Shown piece after piece: positions 11,290 to 20,460 of a DNA stretch of 64,000 nucleotides. This DNA comes from Eustoma russellianum. Its lineage: Eukaryota > Streptophyta > Magnoliopsida > Gentianales > Gentianaceae. Numbering within the stretch: position 1 is the first letter of the stretch; each line of letters opens with the position of its first letter. The DNA is taken from assembly GCA_036186865.1 (NCBI GenBank), contig AP025066.1, forward strand, positions 16,216,516 to 16,280,515, given 5' to 3'. Made by a program: the position numbers and the translations under genes. The notes beneath the pieces were generated by a model. It saw only the letters and a program-made list of their open reading frames with translations, made no database searches and was not told the DNA's origin.

Positions 11290-12356
11290 ATGAGTGAAGT
11301 AGATGAGAGCAGTGCCATACCCATGAGCACCGCAAGTCAAACGCGGGGAAGGGAAGTTGGATCTACAACTGTCCAATGCCCGATGCTATCTCCAACAAAT
11401 TATGTCGTGTGGGCTATGCGAATGAAGGTCGTTCTAAGGGTTCACAAAGTGTGGGATACAATTGATCCAGGTTCGGATGATGCTGAGAAGAATGATATAG
11501 CCATAGCCCTCATGTTTCAAGCGATCCCCGAAAACTTGACCTTGCAAGTTGGCAATCAAGAAACGTCCAAAGCAATCTGGGAGACAATTAAGACACAACA
11601 TCTGGGTGCGGATAGAGTAAAGGAGGCGCGACTCCAAACCCTAACCGCCAAGTTCGATAGACTCAAGATGAAAAAAACGGACACTATCGATGTGTACGCC
11701 AGTAAACTGTCCGAAATCTCTGCAAGATCGGCTGCTTTAGGGCAGACTTTGAAAGATTCAAAATTGGTAAAAAAAGTTTCTTAATAGTTTACCGAGATCG
11801 AAGTTTATCCACATTGTTGCATCATTAGAACAAGTGTTGGACTTGAACAAGATTGACTTCGAGGATGTGGTTGGTCGTTTGAAAGCTTATGATGAACGAA
11901 TTAATGAAGAGAATATTAATTCGACTCCTCAAAGTACTCTCCTTTATACTACTGCAGCGGGACAACGACAAGGGACTTCGGATCGAAGAGGTCGAGGCCG
12001 TGGGGCGCATGGAAGAGGCCGCGGCCGGGGAAGAGTCGAGACAGCGGGACCGATGACAGCAAGGCACCTACAACACCTTTGTGGAGCACACCAACCGTGG
12101 TCGAGGTAGAGGTGATTCAAGAAAGGATCGCACAAAACTTATATGCTTTCGGTGCGACAAACTGGGACACTTCGCAAGTAAGTGCCCCGAAAAGAGAGCA
12201 AGGCCGAGTGATGCACTTATGGCCCACGAGCATGACATAGATGAGACGGTCTTTGTGCATGAACTTGTGACTCACCAACCCCAGGAGATTAATTTAAGTG
12301 AAAAGAACTTGATGCCGAGTAAGTTGACTTCTCAACCTTTAGAAGATCATATATGA
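11290..12356 (+). pseudogene. Copia gag of element E (frameshifted)
   Basis: The capsid protein. It starts at 11290 (ATGAGTGAAGTAGATG) and encodes a UBN2-type gag domain with the block LSPTNYVVWAMRMK and AIWETIKTQHLGADRVKEA. An extra A in the A-run near 11769-11775 shifts the frame and gives a stop at 11782. The original frame resumes as the stretch 11834-12109: a coiled region, then an Arg-Gly-rich tract (about 11980-12050). A second break joins it to 12081-12356, which holds the CCHC zinc knuckle CFRCDKLGHFASKC (C-x2-C-x4-H-x4-C). Three frames are thus needed for one protein. The RGRG tract before the knuckle is usual in this branch of copia. Confidence 0.85.
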
Positions 12357-12792
12357 TATCTTGATAATGGCGCTAGTAATCACATGTCGGGTGAAGAACC
12401 TTACTTTTCGAAGATCAACAGAAATGTACACAGTAAGATTTGGTGATGGTTCAAGTGTTGAGATAAAAGGTAAAGGAACGGTAATTCTTTAAGGCAAGTC
12501 AGGCGAGCATAAGCTACTTACCGAAGCCTATTATATACCGGAACTTCGAAGCAATATTCTTAGCCTCGCGCAAGCCACAAAGGCCGGTTGTGAGGTGAGT
12601 TTGAAGGGCAAGTACTTGATGATGTATGATAGAGGCGGCCGTTTGTTGATGAAGGTTAAAAGGAGTCCGAATCGGTTGTACAAGATTTGTATAAAGCCGG
12701 ATGTACCGATATGTCTTCAAGCCAAGATGGATGATGATGCTTGGAAGTGGCATGCTCGAATTGGGCGTATCAACTTCGAAACAATAGAAAAG
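12357..12792 (+). pseudogene. Protease and gag-pre-integrase start of E pol (broken)
   Basis: A TGA at 12354-12356, where the family usually has Trp, precedes YLDNGASNHMSG, the active site of the copia aspartic protease. Further frame breaks follow. From 12595 an open frame encodes the gag-pre-integrase part: LKGKYLMMYDRGGRLLMKV, RLYKICIKPDV, then WHARIGRINFETIEKM. In intact elements the WH.R.GH motif begins the integrase zinc finger; here the His of GH is Arg. The copia sequence stops at about 12792 and continues without a break in frame into the captured gene part. Confidence 0.8.
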
Positions 12793-13101
12793 ATGCCAAA
12801 ATCAAGTGAACCAGTAGCGACTCAAAGGAGAGCTCAAAAGCCTTCTCATCTCAGAACCTCAAGTTCTAATTCAGATCGGTTGCATAACCGTGCAAAAACT
12901 GGCAGAAGCCCCAAGCTAGGAGGCTCTTGGCGATCATCGTCCAGGGATGCTCTATTTGATCCACCTATGACTCAAAAGAAGCTGGGAACAAGAATCACGG
13001 ACTTGGAATCGCAGCTTGGGCAAGCTCAGGAGGAGCTCAAGAGTCTAAAGGATCAGTTGGTCTCAGTTGAGGAGGCAAAGAGAGCTTATCAAGAACATCA
13101 C
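12793..13101 (+). pseudogene. Captured fragment: ICR/RIP (ROP-interactor) N-terminus
   Basis: About 103 codons with the look of the plant-specific ICR/RIP family, coiled-coil scaffold proteins that link active ROP GTPases to cytoskeleton and exocyst. Visible blocks are SHLRTSSSNSDRLHNR, GRSPKLGG, then TQKKLGTRITDLESQLGQAQ followed by a heptad-rich EELKSLKDQLVS stretch. The first codon, Met-Pro at 12793, matches where family members begin, so the capture seems to start at the native start codon. It has no introns and is fused in frame to copia pol upstream and to the RRM piece downstream. Identification is from recall of the family. Confidence 0.7.
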
Positions 13102-13365
13102 CAGGGAATGAATTTGTATGTCAAGAATTTGGATGACACCATTGATGACAATAAACTTCGGGAAATGTTCTCCGAGTTTGGTAATGTAACTTCCTGCAAG
13201 GTCATGCGTGATCCCAGCGAGATCAGCAGAGGATCTGGGTTTGTCTCCTTTACCACTCCAGAGGAAGCTTCTAGAGCTCTTGCCGAGATGAATGGTAAAA
13301 TGATTGTTAGCAAGCCATTGTATGTTGCAATTGCTCAGCGGAAAGAAGAGAGAAGAGCAAGACTG
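13102..13365 (+). pseudogene. Captured fragment: poly(A)-binding protein RRM
   Basis: One RNA-recognition motif, most like RRM4 of cytoplasmic poly(A)-binding protein. RNP2 is LYVKNL (about 13114-13131) and RNP1 is GSGFVSF (about 13231-13251). It ends KPLYVAIAQRKEERRARL, the signature that follows RRM4 in PABP. The next codon is TAG at 13366-13368, where PABP typically has Gln (CAG), so a single C-to-T change explains the stop. In the parent gene this domain binds poly(A) tails in the cytoplasm. The piece is spliced (no intron) and shares its frame with the neighbours on both sides. Confidence 0.88.
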
Positions 13366-13368
13366 TAG

Positions 13369-13671
13369 GTGCAGAGTCTGGCGGCGGCGGGGAAAAAGAT
13401 GCTTGATGAGTCAGAAGAACTGCTGAAGAAAGGGAAGGTTCTTGAGGAGCAGCTTCAAGAGGTCGAAAGCACTACCAAGGTCACATCCATAAGTTCTAAT
13501 AGTGAAGTGTTTGATAGGACTATGACCGCGGATGTTGCAGATCAAGGTGAAATTCATAGGGAACTTTTGGGCCTGAAAAGGAAGTCTCGTACACTAAGGC
13601 AGCAAGGTCGGACTGACGAGGCTGAAGAAATGCTGAAAATGTCAAAGGTACTGCAGGAGCACGTTCGTGGT
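13369..13671 (+). pseudogene. Captured fragment: coiled-coil repeat like plant FYVE-family proteins
   Basis: About 101 codons, continuing the same frame after the TAG. Content: KKMLDESEELLKKGKVLEEQ, an acidic linker, then IHRELLGLKRKSRTLRQQGR followed by TDEAEEMLKMSKVLQEHV. The E-L-L-x-L-K-R-K-x-x-x-L-R-x-x-G-x-x-x-E-A-E-E pattern is typical of the helical repeats in plant FYVE/phosphoinositide-binding endosomal proteins. This assignment is weaker than the two before it; another coiled-coil protein is possible. It is clearly not copia sequence. Confidence 0.45.
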
Positions 13672-13782
13672 GACAAGCAAAAGACGGACATCCTCACTAA
13701 ACCGTTGGCGCGCGTAAAGTTCAAGGAAATACGAGGTTTGAAGTGGCGTCGAAGAAATTCCGAGGTTACATTCGGAAATTAA
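13672..13782 (+). pseudogene. Copia RNase H C-terminal tail of element E
   Basis: Same frame as the captured part. It encodes GDKQKTDILTKPLARVKFKE, the conserved end of copia RNase H/pol (…DILTKPL.R.KF…), with the stop at 13780-13782 just before the polypurine tract. This shows that the foreign block replaced the middle of pol rather than being added at an end. Confidence 0.85.
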
Positions 13783-13791
13783 GGGGGAGAT
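13781..13791 (+). other. Polypurine tract of element E
   Basis: AAGGGGGAGAT directly before the 3' LTR; the priming site for plus-strand DNA synthesis. Confidence 0.85.
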
Positions 13792-14054
13792 TGTTGGATA
13801 ATTTCCTTCTTGGATAAGGATTATGAAAGATTCCTAAATAGTAGGAACTTAAGATAGATTATATTTCCTTATTAATATTTATCTTGTCCTATTATGTTTG
13901 GTTTTATTTAGACTAGTGTGTCTATATATAGGAGGGCCGGCCATAGTAGATTGCAGAGGCCAAGAGATAGCTGTTCGGTTTTGAATTATTTTCCGAATAA
14001 TATACAAGCGAGCTATGTTTTATACGTGTTGTGTTTGAATCCGTTTTTACTTCA
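13792..14054 (+). repeat. 3' LTR of element E
   Basis: 263 bp, TGTTGGATAATTTCC...TTTTTACTTCA, followed by the GGTGC duplication. It has the same length as the 5' LTR, with scattered substitutions. Confidence 0.93.
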
Positions 14055-14059
14055 GGTGC

Positions 14060-14786
14060 ATCATTGTTCTAACTGGTGTAGGTTAAAATGTAGTGTAAAT
14101 GCACATTGCTTCTAACAAACCTGCTTCCTGAGAAGATTGTAAAATATTGAAAACTTGGTGTACTCAATTGTGGGTGGATATGGCATTCCCCTGATGCTTT
14201 TCTTCTTCGAATGGATGTCATCATCCCATTTTGTTGCTCAAACAGAATTCGCAGCGGCAATACACGATGGTACTTGAGCACTTCAAGTGAGGTTGGAGTT
14301 GTAGGTTCATGCTGGAACACATTTATGCCTCTGCTTTTAATTTACGAAAAATCTTTAGGTTTAACGGTTGAGTAGCATTTCCTCTATTAGGATTCCAATT
14401 TGAATCCCCTTTGAAAAAACAAAAAGAAAAAGCATCTGTCTTTGAAGTTCTACTACTCCGAAACTGTGAACTGGTTTCCATGACATTTCAAATATAACAG
14501 TGATTCAGAAGTTTGTTACATAGTAATGATTCAATCAAGGCAAATATTTAAAGCAAAATGAAATTAGAGAAGTTTGAACATGATGGTATACAACAACATT
14601 ATTCTATTGGCTTAGAGGCTTCCGTCTATGGCAGAGTATAGAGGGTTCGGATGTGCACAACCACACCCATGTATACAAGCTAAAAAGACCTCCTTTGGAT
14701 GGACTATATACTCCGTATAAATTTTCTTCTGATGCATGTTTCTGTACAACTTGAAGACTGCAAAGCTTCTCTTCCCCTGCTCTTCA
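14060..14786. other. Spacer between E and the phosphatase gene
   Basis: No exon was recognised. The part next to 14786 is likely the 3' UTR of the minus-strand phosphatase gene. The open frame at 14612-14833 includes the real last exon only in another frame. Confidence 0.4.
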
Positions 14787-15434
14787 TCACTTTGTGATGC
14801 GAAAACTGTCCTCAGTGCTTTTCGTATTCGCAATTACATACTGAAAAGAGAATGGAAGTGATGAAAGAGTGTCAAAATTTTGAGCAATTTCTTGAATTCA
14901 CACAAGGGACTTCACTCATTCTGGCAATGTTTATACAAGATTTTTGTTGCACGTTTCTTCATGAGCCGCTGTGGTGTAAGTGAAAAGATACTTCTTAGAT
15001 GCACTTACCTCGAATTTCAGTTCTGTCCTTGTGGCATGAACTCGGACATATCCAAACTCAGATACGCGAACCAAACTCCAGCTGTCAGCCTGCCCATGTA
15101 TCAACAACAACAACATTACCTCATTCCCTTAGAGGCTTCTGCCCATTAGCTGTTTTGTAACTAAAGAGGGTGGGAAGGGGGAAAAATTTAAGGGGAAAAC
15201 GGAGAGCAAAACATGTATGGGATGCTGAGATGATAATTTACTTACATTGTCTGGGAAACTGTCCAAGCTAAAACCAGCCATCCCAATAATAGCATGAACT
15301 GGTGCAGAGTAGATAGAATTGTCAAATGTATCAATCCCATCTGAATCTTTTGTAGGCATTGCCTTGCATTCACTTTGATAGACAGCACATGTTCTCTCAT
15401 AGTTATGAACATGGCCAAATAGAGCCAAATCAAC
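14787..15434 (-). CDS. Purple acid phosphatase, last three exons
   Basis: The 3' end of a plant purple acid phosphatase gene, a secreted or vacuolar binuclear metal enzyme that releases phosphate from organic esters. Exons in reading order: 15434-15246 (63 codons, phase 0), with the metal-binding block ALFGHVHNYERTC and then VHAIIGMAGFSLD; 15089-15009 (27 codons, SWSLVRVSEFGYVRVHATR); 14840-14787 (17 codons plus TGA, ending STEDSFRITK). Splice signals are canonical: acceptors TTGTAG, GGGCAG and TTTCAG; donors GTAAGT and GTAAGT. All three exons are open and in phase, so this end is undamaged. The gypsy LTR at 15444 begins nine bases upstream of the first exon here, and the rest of the gene is not in the window. 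Best fit is the PAP1/24/27-like group. Confidence 0.85.
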
Positions 15435-15443
15435 CTACAAGCC

Positions 15444-17829
15444 TGTTACAGCCGTGTTTTTTCTTGAAATTATATATATGATAATTAATAATTAGCTATT
15501 GATAAAAGATAGAGATAATGTTAAACAATTAGAATTAGAGATATATTAGAAAAAACCTAAACCTTAACCAAATAAGAAAACCTAATATCTATCCTATATC
15601 TACATTAGTCTATATATATATACACAGCATACAACAAAAGTAAACCCCAATTCCTTCCAAAGCACCTGCCGCCCCTTCATACACACAAAAAAAAAATATG
15701 TTCTGAACCCACCCCTTTAAATTCCAAACGGCATCCTTTTGTTAAAAAAAAAAAACAATTCAACTCCAATGTCTTGCTTTAGCCAAGGTAGGTAGAACAG
15801 AGGAAGGAACAATTTGCGCATAGAAAGAATCTCTGTTGAAAGAAGGTAGGTGTCTCTTCCCCCCTCAAATGAGTACGATCCATGCATGCTTTGATGGTAT
15901 ATTTTATGTGATTCATTGTTTTTATTTGTATTAGGTATATATATGTATTTGTTTATATTCAGAAAAGCATGAGGTAATTGTTTTATTGCTGCTATGTGCT
16001 TGTATGTGTTTGAACTTTGGTGGTAGGATTGTATTGAATCAAAAACAAATAACCTTGAAGGAAATTGAAAAGTGGAAACTTTCATAGTAGGAGGAGCCTC
16101 TTAAAATTGCGTTTTGGCCTTAGAATAGGTTCATCTAGCCCGGAATAGGTTGGGATTAGGTTGGAAGTCGAAAAAAAGGGTCTGACGAGTTTCAGGGGGT
16201 GGCGCGTGGGGCCCACGCGCGGCCCCTGACGGCGCGTCCGGACACGTGCTGACGTGTCCACTCTCAAAAGTTGCGTCTCGTTATAACGAGTCCAACGCAA
16301 CTGGTTTGAGCTCAATCGGAATTAAAACGAAGATTTTATGAAGGTTAAAAAGAAATATAATTTAATATAAAAAATTAAAAAAAAGGAAAATGTTGTTGGA
16401 CCGGCCTGGCAGCCGGACCGGACCGGATGGCCAGCGGATCGGACCGGACCAGCAGGCCGGGCCAGACCAAAAATTTTAAAAAAAAAATCTGAAATTAATT
16501 TCTGAAATGAATAAATGATAAATAATGAATTAAAATTAGTTTAAAATTCCAGAAAAATATATTTATTTATCAGAAAATTCTAAATAAATTAGAGAAAATA
16601 TAAAAGGATAAAATTAAATTATTTCCACTTAATTTCTGAATTTTGGTAAATGTAAGAAATTAAAAATAATTAGTAATAAATGGAATTAAATAAGGGAAAA
16701 TTAGTAGAAAATTCTAGAAAATTTATACAAGCTAAGGAAAAATAAAAGTGATGATAAATGACAACTTTTCAATGTTTTTAAAATTTAATAACTAAATATT
16801 GAGTGCCGGAGATGGTGAGGATGGGCGTACGGGCCCCAGGCGACTAAATATTGAGTGCCGGAGTTGGTGAGGATGGGCGTACGGGCCCCAGGCGACTTTT
16901 GTTGTTGCATTCATGGCACGTGCATTTGCATTTGGAGTGGATTGAGATATACGGGTCTCAGACGCTCGAGTGGAGTGGACCATGGTGTACGGGCTATGAG
17001 TATCGGTTATGGTGGATCATGGTGTACGGGCCATGGGCATCGGTTATGGTGGATCGTGGTGTACGGGCCACGGGCATCGGTTGGGGTGGATCGTGGTGTA
17101 CGGGCCACGGGCATCCGTAAGGGTGGATTGTAGTGTACGGGCTACAGGCATCCAGTCAATCCCGGGATCATGCATTGCATATAGGTCTAGGGGCATATTG
17201 CATGACATGATTCTTGTTGCGTGTGACACATTGATTGAGCATGCATCACGTACTTGCGCATTTTTATGTGGAGTGCTTTACTTACCGCATTTACTTTATC
17301 TTATGCATGTTATCTTGTATTTATGTGCTATGTGGTTTTATCTTATATTTATGTGCTATGTGGTTATATCATGTCTATGTGCTATGTGGCTATATCATTT
17401 CGGTATGTACGTTTTGTATTTGTTTGAGGGGGGCATCTACTGGGTGATTTCTGTCACTCACCCCTACTTCCCAGATGAGCCGGATGATGACTATGAGCAC
17501 ATCTTCGTTGAGGACGGGACGGACATAGCAGAGTGGGCTGGTTGAGAGCTGCAGCTAGGATATGAGGGGACTCTGCAGCTGTTTTGTTCTTATTTATACT
17601 TTGAGGATTTTCCACATGCTACTTTACTACTTTTATTCCCAGAAATTTTTATTTAGCAATGTAATGACGGTTATTGGAGTTTAATATATGTTATGGTTTA
17701 CGTTTCCGCGAAAAAAATTTCTACGTCATTTTGACAAGTAAGAGATTGATTCGACGCTTTGTATTCTCCTTAGTGAGATACGGCGGGTGCACTGTTCCCG
17801 ATGTTAGGGCTCGGGAGCGGGGCGCTACA
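15444..17829 (+). repeat. LTR 1 of array H
   Basis: 2386 bp, TGTTACAGCC...GGGCGCTACA. A TATA-like run (CTATATATATATACAC) lies near 15610-15625. A GC-rich hairpin-prone segment (GGCGCGTGGGGCCCACGCGC) starts at about 16200, and a repeat block spans 16793-17150. Open frames inside (minus 15717-16085, plus 16851-17545) recur in the LTR copies but show no protein family. Confidence 0.9.
16793..17150. repeat. Tandem repeats in LTR 1 of H
   Basis: Two copies of a 58-bp unit start with CTAAATATTGAGTGCCGGAG. After a short gap come five to six copies of a 36-bp unit, GTGGATCATGGTGTACGGGC then CATGGGCATCGGTTATG. Most units carry the short inverted pair ATGGTGTACGGGCCAT or CGTGGTGTACGGGCCACG, with compensating changes in both arms. 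Matching blocks are at about 23380-23745 and 28971-29320. Confidence 0.8.
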
Positions 17830-17831
17830 GG

Positions 17832-17843
17832 TGGTATCAGAGC
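17832..17843 (+). other. Primer-binding site of H unit 1
   Basis: TGGTATCAGAGC, two bases after the LTR; the same site recurs at 24451-24462 in unit 2. Confidence 0.9.
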
Positions 17844-18086
17844 TGAGGCTTCAGATCCGCCTCGGAAACGTAGGATTCATTAGAACACTTAGACATAAGT
17901 TACGATTCTGCCCCTAATAAACAAAGTAGACTTAAGAGATGATTTTAGACTTAAGTTATGATCGGGTTATGGGAGGTGTGTGCCGATGATGAGCTTTCCT
18001 TGTTTAACTACCATTTTATCAGCATCCAATCCTTCAACTTACTCTTGATTAATCTGTATCCGTCTCATGAACTCAAACTCCGAATA

Positions 18087-19130
18087 ATGCCTCCACGACG
18101 CGATCCGCCAGCAAGAAACGGAGGACACGATGACGATGATCAGCAGGGTCAGGGGACTATTCCTCAGGTCCTTGCAGATACCCTGGCCACGCTGACTACA
18201 TTGGTGGCCCAGCAGCAGATACAGATGGCTCACCTGCAGCAGCAGCAGCAGCAGCCACCACCAGCACCACCACCCAGGGAGGGGGCTTCTATTTTTCTAC
18301 CGGGTGATGCAGAACTGCCGGATACCTATGCTCAGAGGTACCACACGACCAGAGGAGGTAGAGATCTGGCTCAAGAATGTGTCTGAGCAGTTGAAGTTAA
18401 TGCAGGTTTCGGATGGCCTGAAGGTTGATGTGGTTGTACCATTCTTAGAGGGTGATGCCGAGCAATGGTGGCAGGGCGTGGCATACAGGCTGACTCCACC
18501 GCTGACATGGACCCAGTTCAGGAAGGAGTAAGAGAAGCACTATGTTCCTGAAAGTGTCATTCAGAGGAGGATGACAGAGTTTCAGCTTCTGACACAGGGG
18601 CCCATGACTGGGGACCAGTATTTTGAGAGGTTCCATGCACTTGCGAGTTACATGCCCGCCATCATAGATAACGAGAAAGCGAAGATGCTGGATTTCAAGA
18701 CCAGCTTGAGCTCTCGCATTCATTCATTGATCATCTGCACCCGGTCTACCACTTTTGAAGAGTTGTTGGAGGTGTGTCTTAAGGTCGAGGGTGATCTCGA
18801 GAGGGTTGCAGCGGTCGACAGGGCTAAAAGACCGCGAGAGGAGTTCCGTCCTGGGAGATCGGGGAGATGGATGAAGATTCCGCACTGCCATCTGACCGGA
18901 CAATCTTTCAGACCACCACAGCAGGGACAGAGATCGGCGTCTCTACCTTTGATGATTAAGGTTCTGCAGCGACGGCGGCACAGCCACTCAAGGCAGTTGG
19001 ACCGCCACCCGCAGTATGCACACAGTGTGGACGTTCGCACACATGTCAGTGCTTGAGAGCTTAAAAGGTTTGTTGCAATTGTGGCAAACAGGGACATTAC
19101 GCTAGAGAGTGCCCTACACTGGTTATAAGC
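18087..19130 (+). pseudogene. gag of H unit 1 (broken)
   Basis: Starts MPPRRDPPARNG at 18087, followed by a Gln-rich stretch (18225-18255, CAG repeats) and a Pro-rich stretch. A frameshift near 18330 moves the reading to the next frame, which gives the gag core EEVEIWLKNV, DAEQWWQG and then TAA at 18529-18531. The core goes on in the same frame past the TAA (MTEFQLLTQGPMTGDQYFER…). The C-terminal part is again shifted and holds the zinc knuckle CCNCGKQGHYAREC (C-x2-C-x4-H-x4-C) near 19072-19113. Unit 2 carries the same TAA and frame changes. Confidence 0.85.
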
Positions 19131-19910
19131 TCATCCACCACAGGGTTAGAAGCAGCAGAAAGCAAAGGGGAGGACATTCCAGTGGTACGAGAATTTAAAG
19201 ATGTCTTCCCTGATAAGCTACCAGGTTTACCACTTAGCAGGGAAGTAGAGTTCGAGATCGATCTTATACTCAGAGCTGAACCGATCTCGAAAGCGCCATA
19301 TAGGGTGGCACCAGCAAAGTTAAAGGAGCTCAAAGAACAATTGCAGGAGTTACTGGACCGGAAGTTTATCAGACCTAGTGTTTCACCCTAGGGGCATCAA
19401 CTATCGTGAGCTGAATAAGATCACGATAAAGAACAAATACCTACTACAGAGGATCGACGACCAATTTGATCAATTGAAGGGTGCCAGGGTATTCTTGAAT
19501 ATTGATCTGCGATCAGGCTACCATCAGTTGAGGATTAAGGCAGAAGACACAGCAAAGACTGCGTTCCGCATCCGATATGGGCACTACGAGTTTCTTGTAA
19601 TGCCATTTGGACTGACAAATGCACCTGCGACCTTTATAGATTTGGTGAACATAGTGTTCAGGGAGCAGCGAGACTATTTTGTGGTAGTGTTCATCGACGA
19701 CATCTTGGTGTATTCACCCGATGAGCAGACACATGCTGAACAGTTACGAGAGGTATTGGAGATTCTCAAGAAGAAGAAGTTGTATGCGGAGTTCAACAAG
19801 TGTGAGTTTTGGTTGAAGAGTGTGACGTTCTTGGGCCACGTGATTTCCGATGAAGGCATTTCTGTTGACCCGAAGAAGATAGAGGCAATTACAGAATGGC
19901 CTTGATCCAC
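19131..19910 (+). pseudogene. Reverse transcriptase of H unit 1; protease domain missing
   Basis: Within about 60 bases after the zinc knuckle the sequence goes straight to VVREFKDVFPDKLPGLPLSR, the start of the RT region. The whole aspartic protease domain is absent. At 19389-19391 a TAG stands where Trp of the PWGAPV motif belongs, and about 25 codons after it are deleted, so the frame jumps to GINYRELNK. The rest is recognisable: GARVFLNIDLRSGYHQL, PFGLTNAPATF and the catalytic VVFIDDILVYS, ending at a TGA at 19903-19905. The enzyme cannot be made from this copy. Confidence 0.88.
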
Positions 19911-20460
19911 TCATGTCGCTAAGGTACGCAGTTTTCTTGGTCTTGTGGGTTATTATCGCAAATTGCTGAGGGATTTTCGAGAATCACGGCACCACTGAGT
20001 CGATTGACTCAGAAAAAGACCAAGTTTATATGGACCTCCGAGTGTGAGAAAAGCTTTGCAGAGTTGAAGTGGAGGTTGACGACTGCACCAGTGCTGGCAC
20101 AACCTTCCGGTACTTAGGGGTTTTTATCCACAGAGACGCCTCGAAGAATGGGCTAGGATGCGTACTAATGCAAGGTGATAGGGTTATTGCATATGCTTCG
20201 GGGCAGTTGAAGCAATATGAGCAAAATTACCCGATCCATGATCTGGAGTTAGCAGCGGTGGTGTTTACGCTAAAGATTTGGCGCCATTACTTATATGGTG
20301 TAAAGTGTGAAGTTTTTACTGATCATAAGAGCTTGAAGTATTTATTCACATAGAAAGAGTTGAACATGCGTCAGAGGAGACGGCTTGAGTTACTGAAAGA
20401 CTATGACCTGACCATCAGTTATCATCGCGGAAAGGCAAACTGAGTTGCAGATGCCTTGAG
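19911..20460 (+). pseudogene. RNase H of H unit 1 (broken)
   Basis: After the TGA the connection region is frame-shifted. The RNase H block DASKNGLGCVLMQGDRVIAY lies at about 20133-20192. Its first catalytic Asp is kept, and EVFTDHKSLKYLFT ends at a TAG (20351-20353) where the family has Gln. Unit 2 has the same TAG at 26967-26969. Confidence 0.85.

Larger units (their letters stand above)
10761..14054 (+). mobile_element. Ty1/copia element E carrying three captured plant gene fragments
   Basis: A complete 3294-bp LTR retrotransposon with GGTGC target duplications (10756-10760 and 14055-14059), 263-bp LTRs with TG...CA ends, an initiator-Met primer-binding site and a polypurine tract. Order inside: gag with zinc knuckle, protease motif, gag-pre-integrase start, then foreign coding sequence 12793-13671, then the RNase H tail of copia pol. 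Integrase, reverse transcriptase and most of RNase H are missing, so E must have moved using enzymes of a relative. The LTRs differ at about a dozen sites by eye. The short LTRs and the DNGASNHMSG protease motif suggest an Ivana/Oryco- or Ale-like lineage; this was not tested. Confidence 0.92.

Noticed and set aside
14612..14833. 73-codon minus frame overlapping the end of the phosphatase gene
   Set aside because: The real last exon (14840-14787) uses a different frame with canonical splice sites and the expected C-terminus; this frame is a shadow and 3' UTR.
15717..16085. Minus-strand open frame of 122 codons, also present at 22329-22694 and 27778-28260
   Set aside because: It lies wholly in the H LTR and recurs only because the LTR does. 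It varies in length through poly-T runs and shows no known domain.
17009..17545. 178-codon plus frame in the H LTR with repeated GVRAMGIGYGGSW-like units
   Set aside because: It is the translation of the 36-bp minisatellite; all three frames are open there because the repeat lacks stops.
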